DNA from: Streptomyces decoyicus
GTDB lineage: Bacteria > Actinomycetota > Actinomycetes > Streptomycetales > Streptomycetaceae
Assembly: GCF_019880305.1 (NCBI RefSeq)
Contig: NZ_CP082301.1
Coordinates: 1,116,001 to 1,180,000, forward strand
DNA: 64,000 nt
Direction of reading: 5' to 3'
Below the pieces are notes generated by a model, which searched no databases, was not told the DNA's origin, and saw only the letters and a program-made list of their open reading frames with translations. Position numbers and translations under genes: made by a program. Positions 52,041 to 60,180 of this stretch are shown one piece after another. Each line of letters begins with the position of its first letter. Position 1 is the stretch's first letter.

Positions 52041-54359
52041 TCAGTTCGTTGCGTCCGTCGCGACCGCCCGTGCCGCCGCCACCATTGCCTGTCCCACGGA
52101 CACGCCGCCGTCGTTGGGGGGTATCCGCCGGTGGGTGTGTACCCGGAGTCCCGCCGCGGCGAGTTCCTGTTCCGCCCGTATCAGCAGGTGCTGGTTGAGG
52201 AACACCCCACCGCTCAGGACGACATCGGCCGGCCCGTGGGTGCGGGACAGCCGCAGGCAGACCTCGACCACCGCGTGCACCACACTCTCGTGGAACGCGC
52301 GGCTCAGTCCGGCGGTGCTGTGGATTCCGTCCGTCAGGCCGGCGAGCAGGGATTCCAGCCAGGGCCGGTGATCGACGACCAGGCAGCCGTCCTCGTCGTC
52401 GAGCCGCAGCGGCCATGGCGTCGCCGGCGTGTGGTCCCACGCGATGAGCTGCTCCAGTTCGATGGCGGCCTGCCCTTCGTAGCCGACGTCCTCGCACACG
52501 CCCAGAAGCGCGGAGTAGGCGTCGAAGAGACGGCCCATACTGGAGGTCAGCGGGGCGTTGAGACCGCGTTCGGTCATCTTCATCAGCACCTCGACCTCGA
52601 ACGGGTCCCGGTCGCGCAGCAGACCGAGCGGGAGGGACGCCGCGTCCTGGCCGAAGTACTGGGTGAGCAGCGCTATCGCCACGCGGGCCGGTTCGCGTAC
52701 GGCCTTGTCCCCGCCGGGCAGCCGGAAGCGCGCGAGGTGTCCGGCCCGCTCGAAGCCGCGGTAGTCGCCGACGAGGAACTCGCCGCCCCAGATGGTGCCG
52801 TCGGTGCCGTAGCCGGTGCCGTCGAAGATCACACCGATGACCGGGCGGTCCAGGCCGTTGTCGGCCATGCAGGACGCCATGTGCGCGTGATGGTGCTGCA
52901 CGGCCACCGGCTCCATGTCCGCGCAGGAGCGGGCGTAGCGGGTGCTGTGGAAGTCCGGGTGCAGATCGTGCGCGACGTAGCGGGGGGTCACGTCGAAGAC
53001 CTGGCGCAAGTGGCCGATGGTGTCCGCGAAGAACCGCTGGTTTCCCGGTGACTTGAGGTCTCCGATGTGCTGTCCGACGTAGAGCGAGGTGCCGGACCCG
53101 AGGCAGACGGTGTTCTTCAGTTCGGCCCCGAGGGCGAGGACCGGCGGCACCTCGAAGGGCGCCGGCAAGGGATCGGGGACGAAACCGCGTGCCCGGCGCA
53201 GGAGGACCGTGACCGGCCCGTCCGCGCGGTGCACGACACGGGCGATGGAGTCGTCCACCCGCGTATGGATCGTGCGGTCGTGCACGAGGAAGGCGTCGGC
53301 CAGGCCCTGGAGAGTGGCGAGCGCCTCCTCCTCCGTACGGGCCATGGGCTCGTCCGGGGCGTTGCCGCTGGTGGCGATGAGGACGCCGGACGTATCCGCC
53401 AGCAGGAGGTGCTGCAAGGGGGTGGTCGGCAGCATGAATCCCAAGGTGGGGGATCCGGGGGCCACGTCCGGTGACAGTCCGCTGCTCCGGCGGGCCCGGA
53501 GCAGGACGATGGGCCGCGCCGGGGACTCCAGCAGCCGGGTCTCCTCGGCGTCGAGGTGGGCGTAGCGCGCGACCGTCGCGGTGTCGGCGGCCAGCAGTGC
53601 CAGGGGCTTGGCGCTGCGCTCCTTGCGGGAGCGCAGTTCGGTCACCGCCGAGGGCAGGTACGGGTCGGCCATGAGCTGATAGCCGCCCAGCGCCTTGACG
53701 GCCAGGATGCGTCCGTCGCGCAGCATCCGGGCCGCGGTCCGCACCGGGTCCCCGTCGCCGATTTCCGTGCCGTCCGCCGACAGCAGCCGCACCCGGGGGC
53801 CGCAGGACCAGCACGCGTTGGGCTGGGCGTGGAAGCGCCGGTCGGCGGCGGAGTCGTACTCCTTCTGGCAGTCGGGGCACATCACGAAGTCGGCCATGGT
53901 GGTCAGCGGCCGGTCGTAGGGAAGGCCTTTGATGATGCTGTAACGCGGTCCGCAGTTGGTGCAGTTGATCAGGGGGTAGCGGTACCGGCGGTCCCCGGGG
54001 TCCATCAGCTCGGTGACACAGTCCGCGCAGACGAGACTGTCGGGGGTGACGAGCCCGCCCGACCCGCCGTCGGGACGGCTCTGCCGGATGGCGAAGGTGG
54101 AGTTCCACTCCCGCAGTGGCTCCTCGGCGAGCACCTCACAGGTGTCGATACGCGCGAGGCCCGGCAGTTGCGCATACAGGTCGGTTCCGAAGGCATCCGC
54201 CGCGGTGCGCGGCCCTTCGACGCAGATGGTGACGCCGCGCATGTCGTTGAGCACCCAGCCGCCCAGCAGGTGCCGGGTGGCCAGGCGGTAGACGAAGGGG
54301 CGGAAACCCACCCCCTGGACGAAACCGGTGACCCGTAAGGTACGGCGCACCGCGGCCAT
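52041..54359 (-). CDS. hypF: Carbamoyltransferase HypF
   Basis: A 772-residue protein with the full HypF domain order: acylphosphatase (GFVQGVGFRPFVYRLA, about residues 12-27), two zinc-finger pairs (CADC...CTNCGP and CPDC...CWSCGP, about 105-185), YrdC-like adenylation domain (ILAVKALGGYQLMAD, RSRKERSAKPLALLA) and Kae1-like transfer domain (HHHAHMASCM, FDGTGYGTDGTIWGGEF, LSGGVFLNQHLL). HypF turns carbamoyl phosphate into carbamoyl-AMP and moves the carbamoyl to the C-terminal Cys of HypE. ATG 54359 overlaps the hypE stop (TGATG). No degeneration is visible. No hydrogenase or hypC/D lies in the window, so its product here is unusual. Confidence 0.93.
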   Translation of the reverse strand: MAAVRRTLRVTGFVQGVGFRPFVYRLATRHLLGGWVLNDMRGVTICVEGPRTAADAFGTDLYAQLPGLARIDTCEVLAEEPLREWNSTFAIRQSRPDGGSGGLVTPDSLVCADCVTELMDPGDRRYRYPLINCTNCGPRYSIIKGLPYDRPLTTMADFVMCPDCQKEYDSAADRRFHAQPNACWSCGPRVRLLSADGTEIGDGDPVRTAARMLRDGRILAVKALGGYQLMADPYLPSAVTELRSRKERSAKPLALLAADTATVARYAHLDAEETRLLESPARPIVLLRARRSSGLSPDVAPGSPTLGFMLPTTPLQHLLLADTSGVLIATSGNAPDEPMARTEEEALATLQGLADAFLVHDRTIHTRVDDSIARVVHRADGPVTVLLRRARGFVPDPLPAPFEVPPVLALGAELKNTVCLGSGTSLYVGQHIGDLKSPGNQRFFADTIGHLRQVFDVTPRYVAHDLHPDFHSTRYARSCADMEPVAVQHHHAHMASCMADNGLDRPVIGVIFDGTGYGTDGTIWGGEFLVGDYRGFERAGHLARFRLPGGDKAVREPARVAIALLTQYFGQDAASLPLGLLRDRDPFEVEVLMKMTERGLNAPLTSSMGRLFDAYSALLGVCEDVGYEGQAAIELEQLIAWDHTPATPWPLRLDDEDGCLVVDHRPWLESLLAGLTDGIHSTAGLSRAFHESVVHAVVEVCLRLSRTHGPADVVLSGGVFLNQHLLIRAEQELAAAGLRVHTHRRIPPNDGGVSVGQAMVAAARAVATDATN

Positions 54360-55369
54360 CAGCACAGCCTCGGCAGCTGGGCACCGTAGAGCAGGTCCAC
54401 GGTCTTCTCACGACCGTCCGGACCGGTCATCCGGACGGTTCCCGGCGTGCCGTCGACCACGCTGCCGACGACGGCCGCCTGCGCGCACTCCTCATGGGCG
54501 TGCAGGGCCTTGAGCGCGGCTTCGGTGTGCTCCGGGGAGACGACGAGGCAGAGGTTTCCCTCGTTGGCGAGGTACATCACGTCGACGCCCAGCATGTCGG
54601 CGGCCATGGCGGTCTCCGGCCTGACGGGCAGATCGGCCTGGGAGAGCAGCACGGCGGCCGAGGAAGCCTGGGCGAACTCGTTGACGACCGTGCCCAGGCC
54701 CCCTCGGGTCACGTCGCGGATGCACCGCACCCCCTCGCCGCAGGCATCGAGGACGTCGGCGATCACATGGTTGAGCACCGCGCAGTCGCTGCGCACCCGG
54801 TGCTCGAAGCCGAGGCCCTCCCGCTGGGAGAGGAGGTGGATGCTGTGGTCGCCCAGGTAGCCGGTGACGATGACCTGGTCCCCTGTGCGCAGCGACCGGC
54901 TGGACAGGTGCAGGGGGCGTTCGAGCACCCCGACACCCGTGGTGTTGAGGAAGATGCCGTCCGCCTCCCCACGCCGTACGACCTTGGTGTCGCCGGCGAC
55001 GATCTGCACCCCCGCCGCCACCGCGGTGTCCCGTACGGAGTGCAGGATCCGCCGGAAGTCGGCCAGCGCGAAGCCCTCTTCGAGGACGACCGCGAGCGTG
55101 AGGTAGAGCGGACGGGAGCCGCTGACGGCGAGGTCGTTGACCGTGCCGGCGACGGCTATCTTCCCGATGTCGCCACCGTCGAAGAACAGCGGCTCCACCA
55201 CGAAGGAGTCGGTCGTGACGGCGATCCGCCTGCCGGGGAGCTCCAGCAGGGCACTGTCCTCCATTTCGCCGATGTAGGTGTCGCCAAGAATCGAGGCGAT
55301 GGTGCCGGCGATGAGCTCCTGGCTCATCCCTCCACCGGCTCCATGGTCCAGGACCACGGTCTTCGTCAC
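54359..55369 (-). CDS. hypE: Carbamoyl dehydratase HypE
   Basis: A 336-residue ATP-dependent enzyme of the PurM/AIR synthase fold. DHGAGGGMSQELIAG (start), EMEDSALLELPGRRIAVTTD, GTVNDLAVSGSRPLYLTLAV, GDTKVVRRGEADG and IRDVTRGGLGTVVNEFA are typical; the protein ends LYGAQLPRLC, so the C-terminal Cys that receives carbamoyl and is dehydrated to S-C=N is present. GTG 55369 has AGGAGG 7 bases upstream. It is 35 bp after the putative diiron enzyme gene and overlaps hypF by 1 bp. In [NiFe]-hydrogenase maturation the cyano group goes to Fe on HypCD, which are not seen here. Confidence 0.93.
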   Translation of the reverse strand: MTKTVVLDHGAGGGMSQELIAGTIASILGDTYIGEMEDSALLELPGRRIAVTTDSFVVEPLFFDGGDIGKIAVAGTVNDLAVSGSRPLYLTLAVVLEEGFALADFRRILHSVRDTAVAAGVQIVAGDTKVVRRGEADGIFLNTTGVGVLERPLHLSSRSLRTGDQVIVTGYLGDHSIHLLSQREGLGFEHRVRSDCAVLNHVIADVLDACGEGVRCIRDVTRGGLGTVVNEFAQASSAAVLLSQADLPVRPETAMAADMLGVDVMYLANEGNLCLVVSPEHTEAALKALHAHEECAQAAVVGSVVDGTPGTVRMTGPDGREKTVDLLYGAQLPRLC

Positions 55370-55404
55370 GCGCCGGCCTCCTGTGTGCGGTTGCGGTCGT
55401 CGGA

Positions 55405-56118
55405 TCAGGCGGCGGAGAGGACGGAGTGTCCCAGAGACTTCTGGAGGAGCGCGTCCCACCACACCCGCATGATGCGGATGGCCTCCAGGGCGCCCTTGCG
55501 GACCTCGTCCATGTCGATCGGCTCGCCGTCGCCGTCCGCGGCGTCCGGGCCGAGGTCCACGAACGCGGCGAGGCCGTCCTTGTGCCCCTGCTCCACGCCG
55601 TCCTCCAGGTGGATGTCGTGGAAGCGCTTGATCAGGCTGCCCTCGTAGGCGAACCCACGACGGTCGCAGATCTCCTTGCAGATCTCGTAGAGGACCTCGT
55701 GCTCGAAGATCGCCGCGGTCTCGGTCGCGTAGAGCGAGCCCAGGGCGCGCGAGGGGTCGGGGGCGCACAGCGCGTCGACGTCCGCCAGGAACCGCGTCGT
55801 CGGGGGGAACTCCACCCGCTTGTCCATGTCGGTACCCGCCTCCAGCATGCCCTTCTTGTACATCGGGGCGTGGCCGTCCTCCTCGTCCACATTGCGCTGG
55901 AGTTCGACCGAGACCCCTGCGTCGGCCAGCTTCTTGGTGCAGTCCACGGCCTTCTGGAGCAGGCCCTTGTTGGCGAAGGAGAACTGGTAATGCTCCATCA
56001 CCAGCCACTCCAGCGATTCCGTCTCGGCTTGTGACAGGGCCTTGAACAGCTGGTCCTTCACGGCGTTGGTGAAGGCGTCGTTCTCGGCGTCGATCTGCAC
56101 GGACAGGCGCTCGGCCAT
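55405..56118 (-). CDS. Haem-oxygenase-like diiron oxidase (HDO)/iron-containing redox enzyme
   Basis: A 237-residue all-helical protein. Candidate metal ligands are spread as in the HDO/TenA-like fold: E42-H43 in WLVMEHYQFS, E80-xx-H83 in DEEDGHAPM, E139-H140 in AAIFEHEVLYEIC, and H170...E176-xx-H179 in HDIHLEDGVEQGHKDG. HDO enzymes of this type (e.g. SznF, BesC, FlcE) oxidise amino-acid-derived substrates using O2. The fold assignment is by pattern and should be tested. The gene is first in the operon with hypE and hypF, and its promoter has a LacI-type operator. ATG 56118 has AGAAGAGG upstream. Confidence 0.65.
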   Translation of the reverse strand: MAERLSVQIDAENDAFTNAVKDQLFKALSQAETESLEWLVMEHYQFSFANKGLLQKAVDCTKKLADAGVSVELQRNVDEEDGHAPMYKKGMLEAGTDMDKRVEFPPTTRFLADVDALCAPDPSRALGSLYATETAAIFEHEVLYEICKEICDRRGFAYEGSLIKRFHDIHLEDGVEQGHKDGLAAFVDLGPDAADGDGEPIDMDEVRKGALEAIRIMRVWWDALLQKSLGHSVLSAA

Positions 56119-56200
56119 GGCAAGCCTCTTCTCTCTGATGATGGTGAAGGGGACGTGCTGCGCAGCGGCACCCGGGGTGGCCCGGTGCCTGCTGTGTCGC

Positions 56201-56230
56201 AGGTTAGTCATACGCATGACTGAAGAACAA
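56201..56230 (-). promoter_or_regulatory. Operator-controlled promoter of the HDO-hypE-hypF operon
   Basis: On the minus strand TTGTTC (56225-56230), an 18-bp spacer and TAACCT (56201-56206) form a promoter about 83 bp before the HDO gene. The spacer is filled by AGTCATGCGTATGACT (56206-56221), a near-perfect palindrome of the same TCATRCGTATGA type found at three further sites, so repressor binding would block RNA polymerase. Confidence 0.7.
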
Positions 56231-56295
56231 GAGGAAGCCACGACTGCAACTTGGCTTCTGAGCTTCAGGTTTGACGGTGGGAAAGTTCCGATCTG

Positions 56296-56325
56296 TTGCG
56301 AACAGGTCATTCGTATGACTACGCT
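56296..56325 (+). promoter_or_regulatory. Operator-controlled promoter of the isochorismatase-ureohydrolase operon
   Basis: TTGCGA (56296-56301), an 18-bp spacer and TACGCT (56320-56325) form the rightward promoter. The spacer contains GGTCATTCGTATGACT (56305-56320), again a TCATWCGTATGA palindrome. Its centre is 99 bp from the leftward operator, and the two promoters share exactly the same layout. Confidence 0.7.
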
Positions 56326-56380
56326 CGCCGTCGTTTGGCCGACTGCACCGGAACCCCACTCCCGAAGCCAGGGAAGTCAT

Positions 56381-56965
56381 ATGCCTCGATACGCAATCCT
56401 CACCAACGACCTCCAGCGTGACCTGGTCGACAAGAACGAGCAGCGCAAGGCGAATGTGCAGGAGATGACCCCTGCGTTCCAGGAGTTCCTGGCCCGGATG
56501 CGGGAGCTTCGGGTACCGGTGATCCATCTGCAACTGGTCTACGACGAGGACGACAAGAAGATCGAGTACCACGACGGGCGCATCCCCGTGCTGCGCGGCA
56601 CCCGCGGGGCCGAGCTGCTCCCGGAGTTCGTGGACCCCGGCGACATCGTCATGGAGAAGAAGAAGGACAGCGGCTTCTTCGAGACGGACCTGCACGACTA
56701 CCTGCAGAAGAACGACATCGACACCGTGATCATCACGGGGATGCAGGCGCAGGTCTGCATCCAGACGACTGCGGCGGACGCGCACTTCCGCGGCTACAAC
56801 GTGGTCGTGCCCTCCGACGGGGTCGTCTCCACCCGCGAGGAGGACCGCACGCGGGCCCTGGAATGGCTGGGGTCCTACTGCGCCGTGGTGGCACCGATGG
56901 CCGAGGTGGCCCGGCGTATCGGTGACGAGGAGGGCTTCGACTTCTCCGTTGCGGCGCTTCCCTAG
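56381..56965 (+). CDS. Isochorismatase-like cysteine hydrolase
   Basis: A 194-residue enzyme of the isochorismatase/nicotinamidase superfamily. The catalytic triad is complete: Asp10 in ILTNDLQRDL, a Lys at 93-95 in VMEKKKDSGFF, and Cys126 in GMQAQVCIQTTAADAHFRGY (cis-peptide region QAQV before it). Such enzymes hydrolyse amides, carbamoyl groups or enol ethers. AGGGAAG precedes the ATG. First gene of the rightward operon; the operator in its promoter ties it to the hypE-hypF side. A carbamoyl or ureido substrate would fit the context. Confidence 0.85.
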   Translation: MPRYAILTNDLQRDLVDKNEQRKANVQEMTPAFQEFLARMRELRVPVIHLQLVYDEDDKKIEYHDGRIPVLRGTRGAELLPEFVDPGDIVMEKKKDSGFFETDLHDYLQKNDIDTVIITGMQAQVCIQTTAADAHFRGYNVVVPSDGVVSTREEDRTRALEWLGSYCAVVAPMAEVARRIGDEEGFDFSVAALP

Positions 56966-57103
56966 GGCCCGCCGGCCTGCTCGGACGGCCGGGTACGCGG
57001 ACCCACCGCACACCGCGGGAGCACACCCGGCCCGTCGCCGGCACCGTGATCGTGCCCGGCTCCTGTCGAAGGCTCCCGCGCGCAATCCTCAAGGAGGCGT
57101 CCC

Positions 57104-58084
57104 ATGGACGTGGCAGTGACAGCGGGGGCCCACGCCTGGAACGGGCTCGCGCTGCCCCCCGACACAGAGCAGGAACCGGATCTCCTCGTCATCGGGGTGC
57201 CTTTCGAGGGGGGCGCGGGCGGTGCGGGCGGCGCCTCGCTCGGGCCCGCCAGGGTGCGGGAGCTCACCCCCCGCCTCAAGACGACCGATCGTCATGGCCG
57301 TGACGCCTCGGCGGTGCGGCTGCGGGACCTCGGCGACATCCCGACCTGGCGGTTCGACCTCCCCCGGTCGATCGCGCACCTCGCCGAGGTCTACCAGGAG
57401 GTCTTCCGCGAGGTCACGGTGCCCGTCCTGACCTACGGCGGGGACCACTCGGTGACCTATCCCATCGTGGCCGCGGCGGGCACCGGCCGGCGCCTCGGGC
57501 TCGTGTGGTTCGACGCGCACCCGGACGTGCTCGACGGCTACCAGGGGTCCGGGATCTCCCACGGCTCGCCGCTGCGCCGCATCATCGAGGACGGCGCGGT
57601 CGCCCCGGAGAACGTGCTGCTGGTCGGCACCCGCGCCTACGACGCGGGCGAGACCGCCTTCATCGAGAAGCACGGCATCCGTGAGGTCCGGGCCGCGCAC
57701 TTCGCGGACGATCCCCGGGCGGCCCGGGAGAGTTACCGGCGACATCTGGCCGACATCGCCGAGCGGGTCAGCCATTTCTACGTCACGCTCGACATCGATG
57801 TGCTCGACGCCTCGTGCGTCCCCGGCACCGGCACGCCGGTCGCCGGCGGGATCGGCACCGGTGAGCTGCTCGGCCTCATCGAAGACCTTCCCGAGCCCGT
57901 ACTCGCCTACGACATCGTGGAGTTCGCCCCGGCACACGACGTCGGCGGGATGACCGGACACGCGGTCATGGCCCTCACCACCGCGTACCTCGCCCGCATC
58001 GCGGCCCGGACCCACGGACCGGGCTCACCGCCGCCCCCCGGCCACCGCCCCGTGGCGCATCCGCCCCGTCTCCCCGAGGAGTGA
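57104..58084 (+). CDS. Ureohydrolase (arginase/agmatinase family)
   Basis: A 326-residue binuclear-metal hydrolase. The metal ligands are intact: His115 in YGGDHSVTYP, Asp137-His139-Asp141 in WFDAHPDVLD, Asp230 and Asp232 in TLDIDVLDASCVPGTG; ISHGSPLRR and the final EFAPAHDVGG loop agree with family layout. It cleaves a guanidino (or formimino) group to release urea or a urea analogue. AAGGAGG precedes the ATG. The last 25 residues are Pro-rich and non-conserved. D-cycloserine producers use a homologue (DcsB) on N-hydroxyarginine; with an oxidase in the same regulon a similar use is possible but unproven. Confidence 0.88.
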   Translation: MDVAVTAGAHAWNGLALPPDTEQEPDLLVIGVPFEGGAGGAGGASLGPARVRELTPRLKTTDRHGRDASAVRLRDLGDIPTWRFDLPRSIAHLAEVYQEVFREVTVPVLTYGGDHSVTYPIVAAAGTGRRLGLVWFDAHPDVLDGYQGSGISHGSPLRRIIEDGAVAPENVLLVGTRAYDAGETAFIEKHGIREVRAAHFADDPRAARESYRRHLADIAERVSHFYVTLDIDVLDASCVPGTGTPVAGGIGTGELLGLIEDLPEPVLAYDIVEFAPAHDVGGMTGHAVMALTTAYLARIAARTHGPGSPPPPGHRPVAHPPRLPEE

Positions 58085-58088
58085 CGCC

Positions 58089-58676
58089 GTGGACGTCATG
58101 ACGGCCATCCTGACGCGGCGCAGCAGCCATCTGCTCAGCGCCCCGGCCCCCACCGACGCGGAGTTCACCTACCTGCTGGGAGGCGCGGCCACCGCCCCCG
58201 ACCACGGCTCGCTCCGGCCGTGGCGGTGGGTCCTGTTGCGCGGCGACGGCCGGGAGGCACTCGGCGACTGCCTGGCCGCCGAGGCGCCGCCGGGCCGGCA
58301 GGAGCGGGCCAGACGGAAGATGCTGCGCTCTCCGCTCAAGGCGGTGCTGATCTTCGTGCCGCGCCTGGACCACCGCGTCCAGGAGTGGGAGCAACTGGCG
58401 GGCACCAGCTCGATGGTGTACGCGATGATGATGCTGCTGCATGCCCGTGGCTACGGCAGCATCTGGCGGACCGGAGCGCTGTGCCGTAGTGAAGGCGTCC
58501 GTGAGCTCCTGGGGCTGTCGCCCGCCGAACGGGTGCTGGGCTCCCTGGACATCGGCACACCCGACGCGCAGGCGCGGCTCCTGCGGCGGCCGCGCGAGGA
58601 CGTGGCGGCCAAGGTCTCGGCCTTCCCCGGAGCGGCCGCCACGGCCTCGAAGGCCGGCGACGTCGCCGGTCCCTGA
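58089..58676 (+). CDS. Nitroreductase-like flavoprotein (YdjA type)
   Basis: A 195-residue small nitroreductase. ILTRRSSHLLSAPAPTDAEF (FMN-binding Arg pair), APDHGSLRPWRWVLLRGDGR (about residues 37-56) and the AMMMLLHARGYGSIWRTGAL segment match the YdjA branch. It would bind FMN and use NAD(P)H, but no substrate can be named. GTG 58089 starts 4 bp after the ureohydrolase stop, so the genes are cotranscribed. The tail after about residue 165 is Ala-rich. Confidence 0.8.
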   Translation: MDVMTAILTRRSSHLLSAPAPTDAEFTYLLGGAATAPDHGSLRPWRWVLLRGDGREALGDCLAAEAPPGRQERARRKMLRSPLKAVLIFVPRLDHRVQEWEQLAGTSSMVYAMMMLLHARGYGSIWRTGALCRSEGVRELLGLSPAERVLGSLDIGTPDAQARLLRRPREDVAAKVSAFPGAAATASKAGDVAGP

Positions 58677-58730
58677 CCACGGGCCGAGCGGGCGCCCGGT
58701 CGGCGAGGACCGCCCGAAGACTCGACCCAG

Positions 58731-58744
58731 CCGGTCTCGACCGG
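58731..58744 (+). repeat. Short palindrome before MFS gene
   Basis: CCGGTC (58731-58736) and GACCGG (58739-58744) form a 14-bp palindrome 22 bp before the MFS start. It is unlike the TCATACGYATGA operators. Possible operator or chance in GC-rich DNA. Confidence 0.3.
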
Positions 58745-58766
58745 TTGAGAAAGGCAGAGCGCACCA

Positions 58767-60077
58767 GTGGAACCGAGTGACGAGTTGACGCCGTCGCACG
58801 AACGGACGCCCCCGCCCGGGCAGGGCCCGGCCGCATGGGCCCGTCGCGCGGCACGCAGCGTTCCCGAGGGGCGGGCGGCCCGCACCTTCCTGCTGGTCGC
58901 CTTCGTCGACGCCGCGGGCCGTGGCATCTTCCTCGCGGGCTCCGCGCTCTTCTACACGCAGGTCATCGGGCTCACCAACGCGCAGGTCGGACTGGGGCTG
59001 TCGATCGCGGGCCTGGTGGGGCTGGTGTGCGCCATTCCCATCGGCTGGCTCGCGGACCGGTTCGGTGACGGGCCCGTCCTGGTGGCACTGCAACTGTGGC
59101 GGGCTGCGGCGTTCCTGGTCTATCCCCTGGTCGACGGCTTCGGGCTGTTCCTTGTGGTGGCCTGTCTGGTCGGCGCGGTGGAGTGGGCCGCGATGCCCAT
59201 CATCCAGTCGGTCGCGGGAGCCACCAGCGAGGAGGGCTCCATGGTGGAGGCCATGGCCGTGGTCGCGGTGGCCCGCAATTCCGCGTACGCGCTCTCCGCC
59301 CTGGCCGCCACCGCCGTGATCACCTGGGCGTCCCCTCGCGCCTACGTCGTGTTCGTGCTGTTCAACGCGCTGGGGTTCTTCGTGTCGGGGATGCTGCTGC
59401 TGAGACTGCGGCTGCCACGCCGGGCGGTGGACCACAGCTCCAAGGAGTCGGCCGGATCGAAGCTGCTGCCGTTCAGGGACGTGCGGTTCCTGCTGCTGTC
59501 CGTCACGAACGGGATCCTGTACGCCCATATGCCGATCCTGTCCGTGGCCTTCCCGCTGTGGGTCGTCACCCGTACCGATGCGCCGCGCGCCCTCGTGGGT
59601 GTGGCGCTGACGATCAACACCGTGATGGCGGTGATGTTGCAGATCCGGCTCAGCAAGGGCGGGGACGACCTCGGGCGCGCCGGCCGCAAGCAGCGGCTCG
59701 CCGGACTGGCGCTGGCCGCGTTCTGCGTGCTCGTCGCGTTCACCCGGTCCGTGGACGGACTGACGGCCACCTTCCTGTTGTTGCTCGCCGCGGTCGCGCT
59801 GACGCTGGGCGAGCTGTGGCAGTCGGCGGGCGGCTGGGGGATCTCCTACGGGCTCGCCCCCGAGGCCCAGCGCACCTACTACCTGAGCGTCTACCAACTC
59901 GGGGCCACCGGCTGCACGGTTGCGGGGCCGGCGGTGCTGGTGATGGCCGTCGTGGACGTGGGTCCGGCAGGCTGGGCGGGGCTGGCGGCCTTGCTCGCGC
60001 TCACCGGATTGGTGACACCCGCGCTCACCCGGCCGCCGCGCCCCAAGGCAGCGGCCGCCCCGGCTCCGGCCGACTGA
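58767..60077 (+). CDS. MFS transporter of the HypE-HypF cluster
   Basis: A 436-residue carrier with 12 predicted helices and the loop-2 motif GWLADRFGDGPVL (about residues 92-104). An N-terminal cytoplasmic stretch of about 30 polar residues precedes helix 1 (TFLLVAFVDAAGRGIFLAGS). It lies 90 bp after the nitroreductase gene and is the last gene of the rightward set. As the only transporter in the operon it is the likely exporter of, or resistance factor to, the cluster product. GTG start. Confidence 0.85.
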   Translation: MEPSDELTPSHERTPPPGQGPAAWARRAARSVPEGRAARTFLLVAFVDAAGRGIFLAGSALFYTQVIGLTNAQVGLGLSIAGLVGLVCAIPIGWLADRFGDGPVLVALQLWRAAAFLVYPLVDGFGLFLVVACLVGAVEWAAMPIIQSVAGATSEEGSMVEAMAVVAVARNSAYALSALAATAVITWASPRAYVVFVLFNALGFFVSGMLLLRLRLPRRAVDHSSKESAGSKLLPFRDVRFLLLSVTNGILYAHMPILSVAFPLWVVTRTDAPRALVGVALTINTVMAVMLQIRLSKGGDDLGRAGRKQRLAGLALAAFCVLVAFTRSVDGLTATFLLLLAAVALTLGELWQSAGGWGISYGLAPEAQRTYYLSVYQLGATGCTVAGPAVLVMAVVDVGPAGWAGLAALLALTGLVTPALTRPPRPKAAAAPAPAD

Positions 60078-60113
60078 TCCGTTGCCGGCCCCGTAGCCGG
60101 ACCCGCGAGAGCG

Positions 60114-60180
60114 GGCCGTACCACTGTCATGGAGCGGCGGCCGTACCACCGTCATCGAGGGGCCGTACCACCGTCATGAA
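60114..60180 (+). repeat. Three imperfect 21-bp direct repeats
   Basis: GGCCGTACCACYGTCATSGAG occurs at 60114-60134, 60139-60159 and, shortened, 60161-60180. They lie between the two convergent MFS genes, the last copy touching the stop of the minus-strand gene. Arrangement suggests local duplication; no function is evident. Confidence 0.6.

Noticed and set aside
50570..56118. HypE/HypF operon as part of a [NiFe]-hydrogenase locus
   Set aside because: No hydrogenase large or small subunit, HypA/B/C/D or maturation protease motif is found within the window.
60114..60180. Direct repeats as a possible attachment site or CRISPR
   Set aside because: No integrase, tRNA or spacer structure; imperfect repeats between convergent genes.
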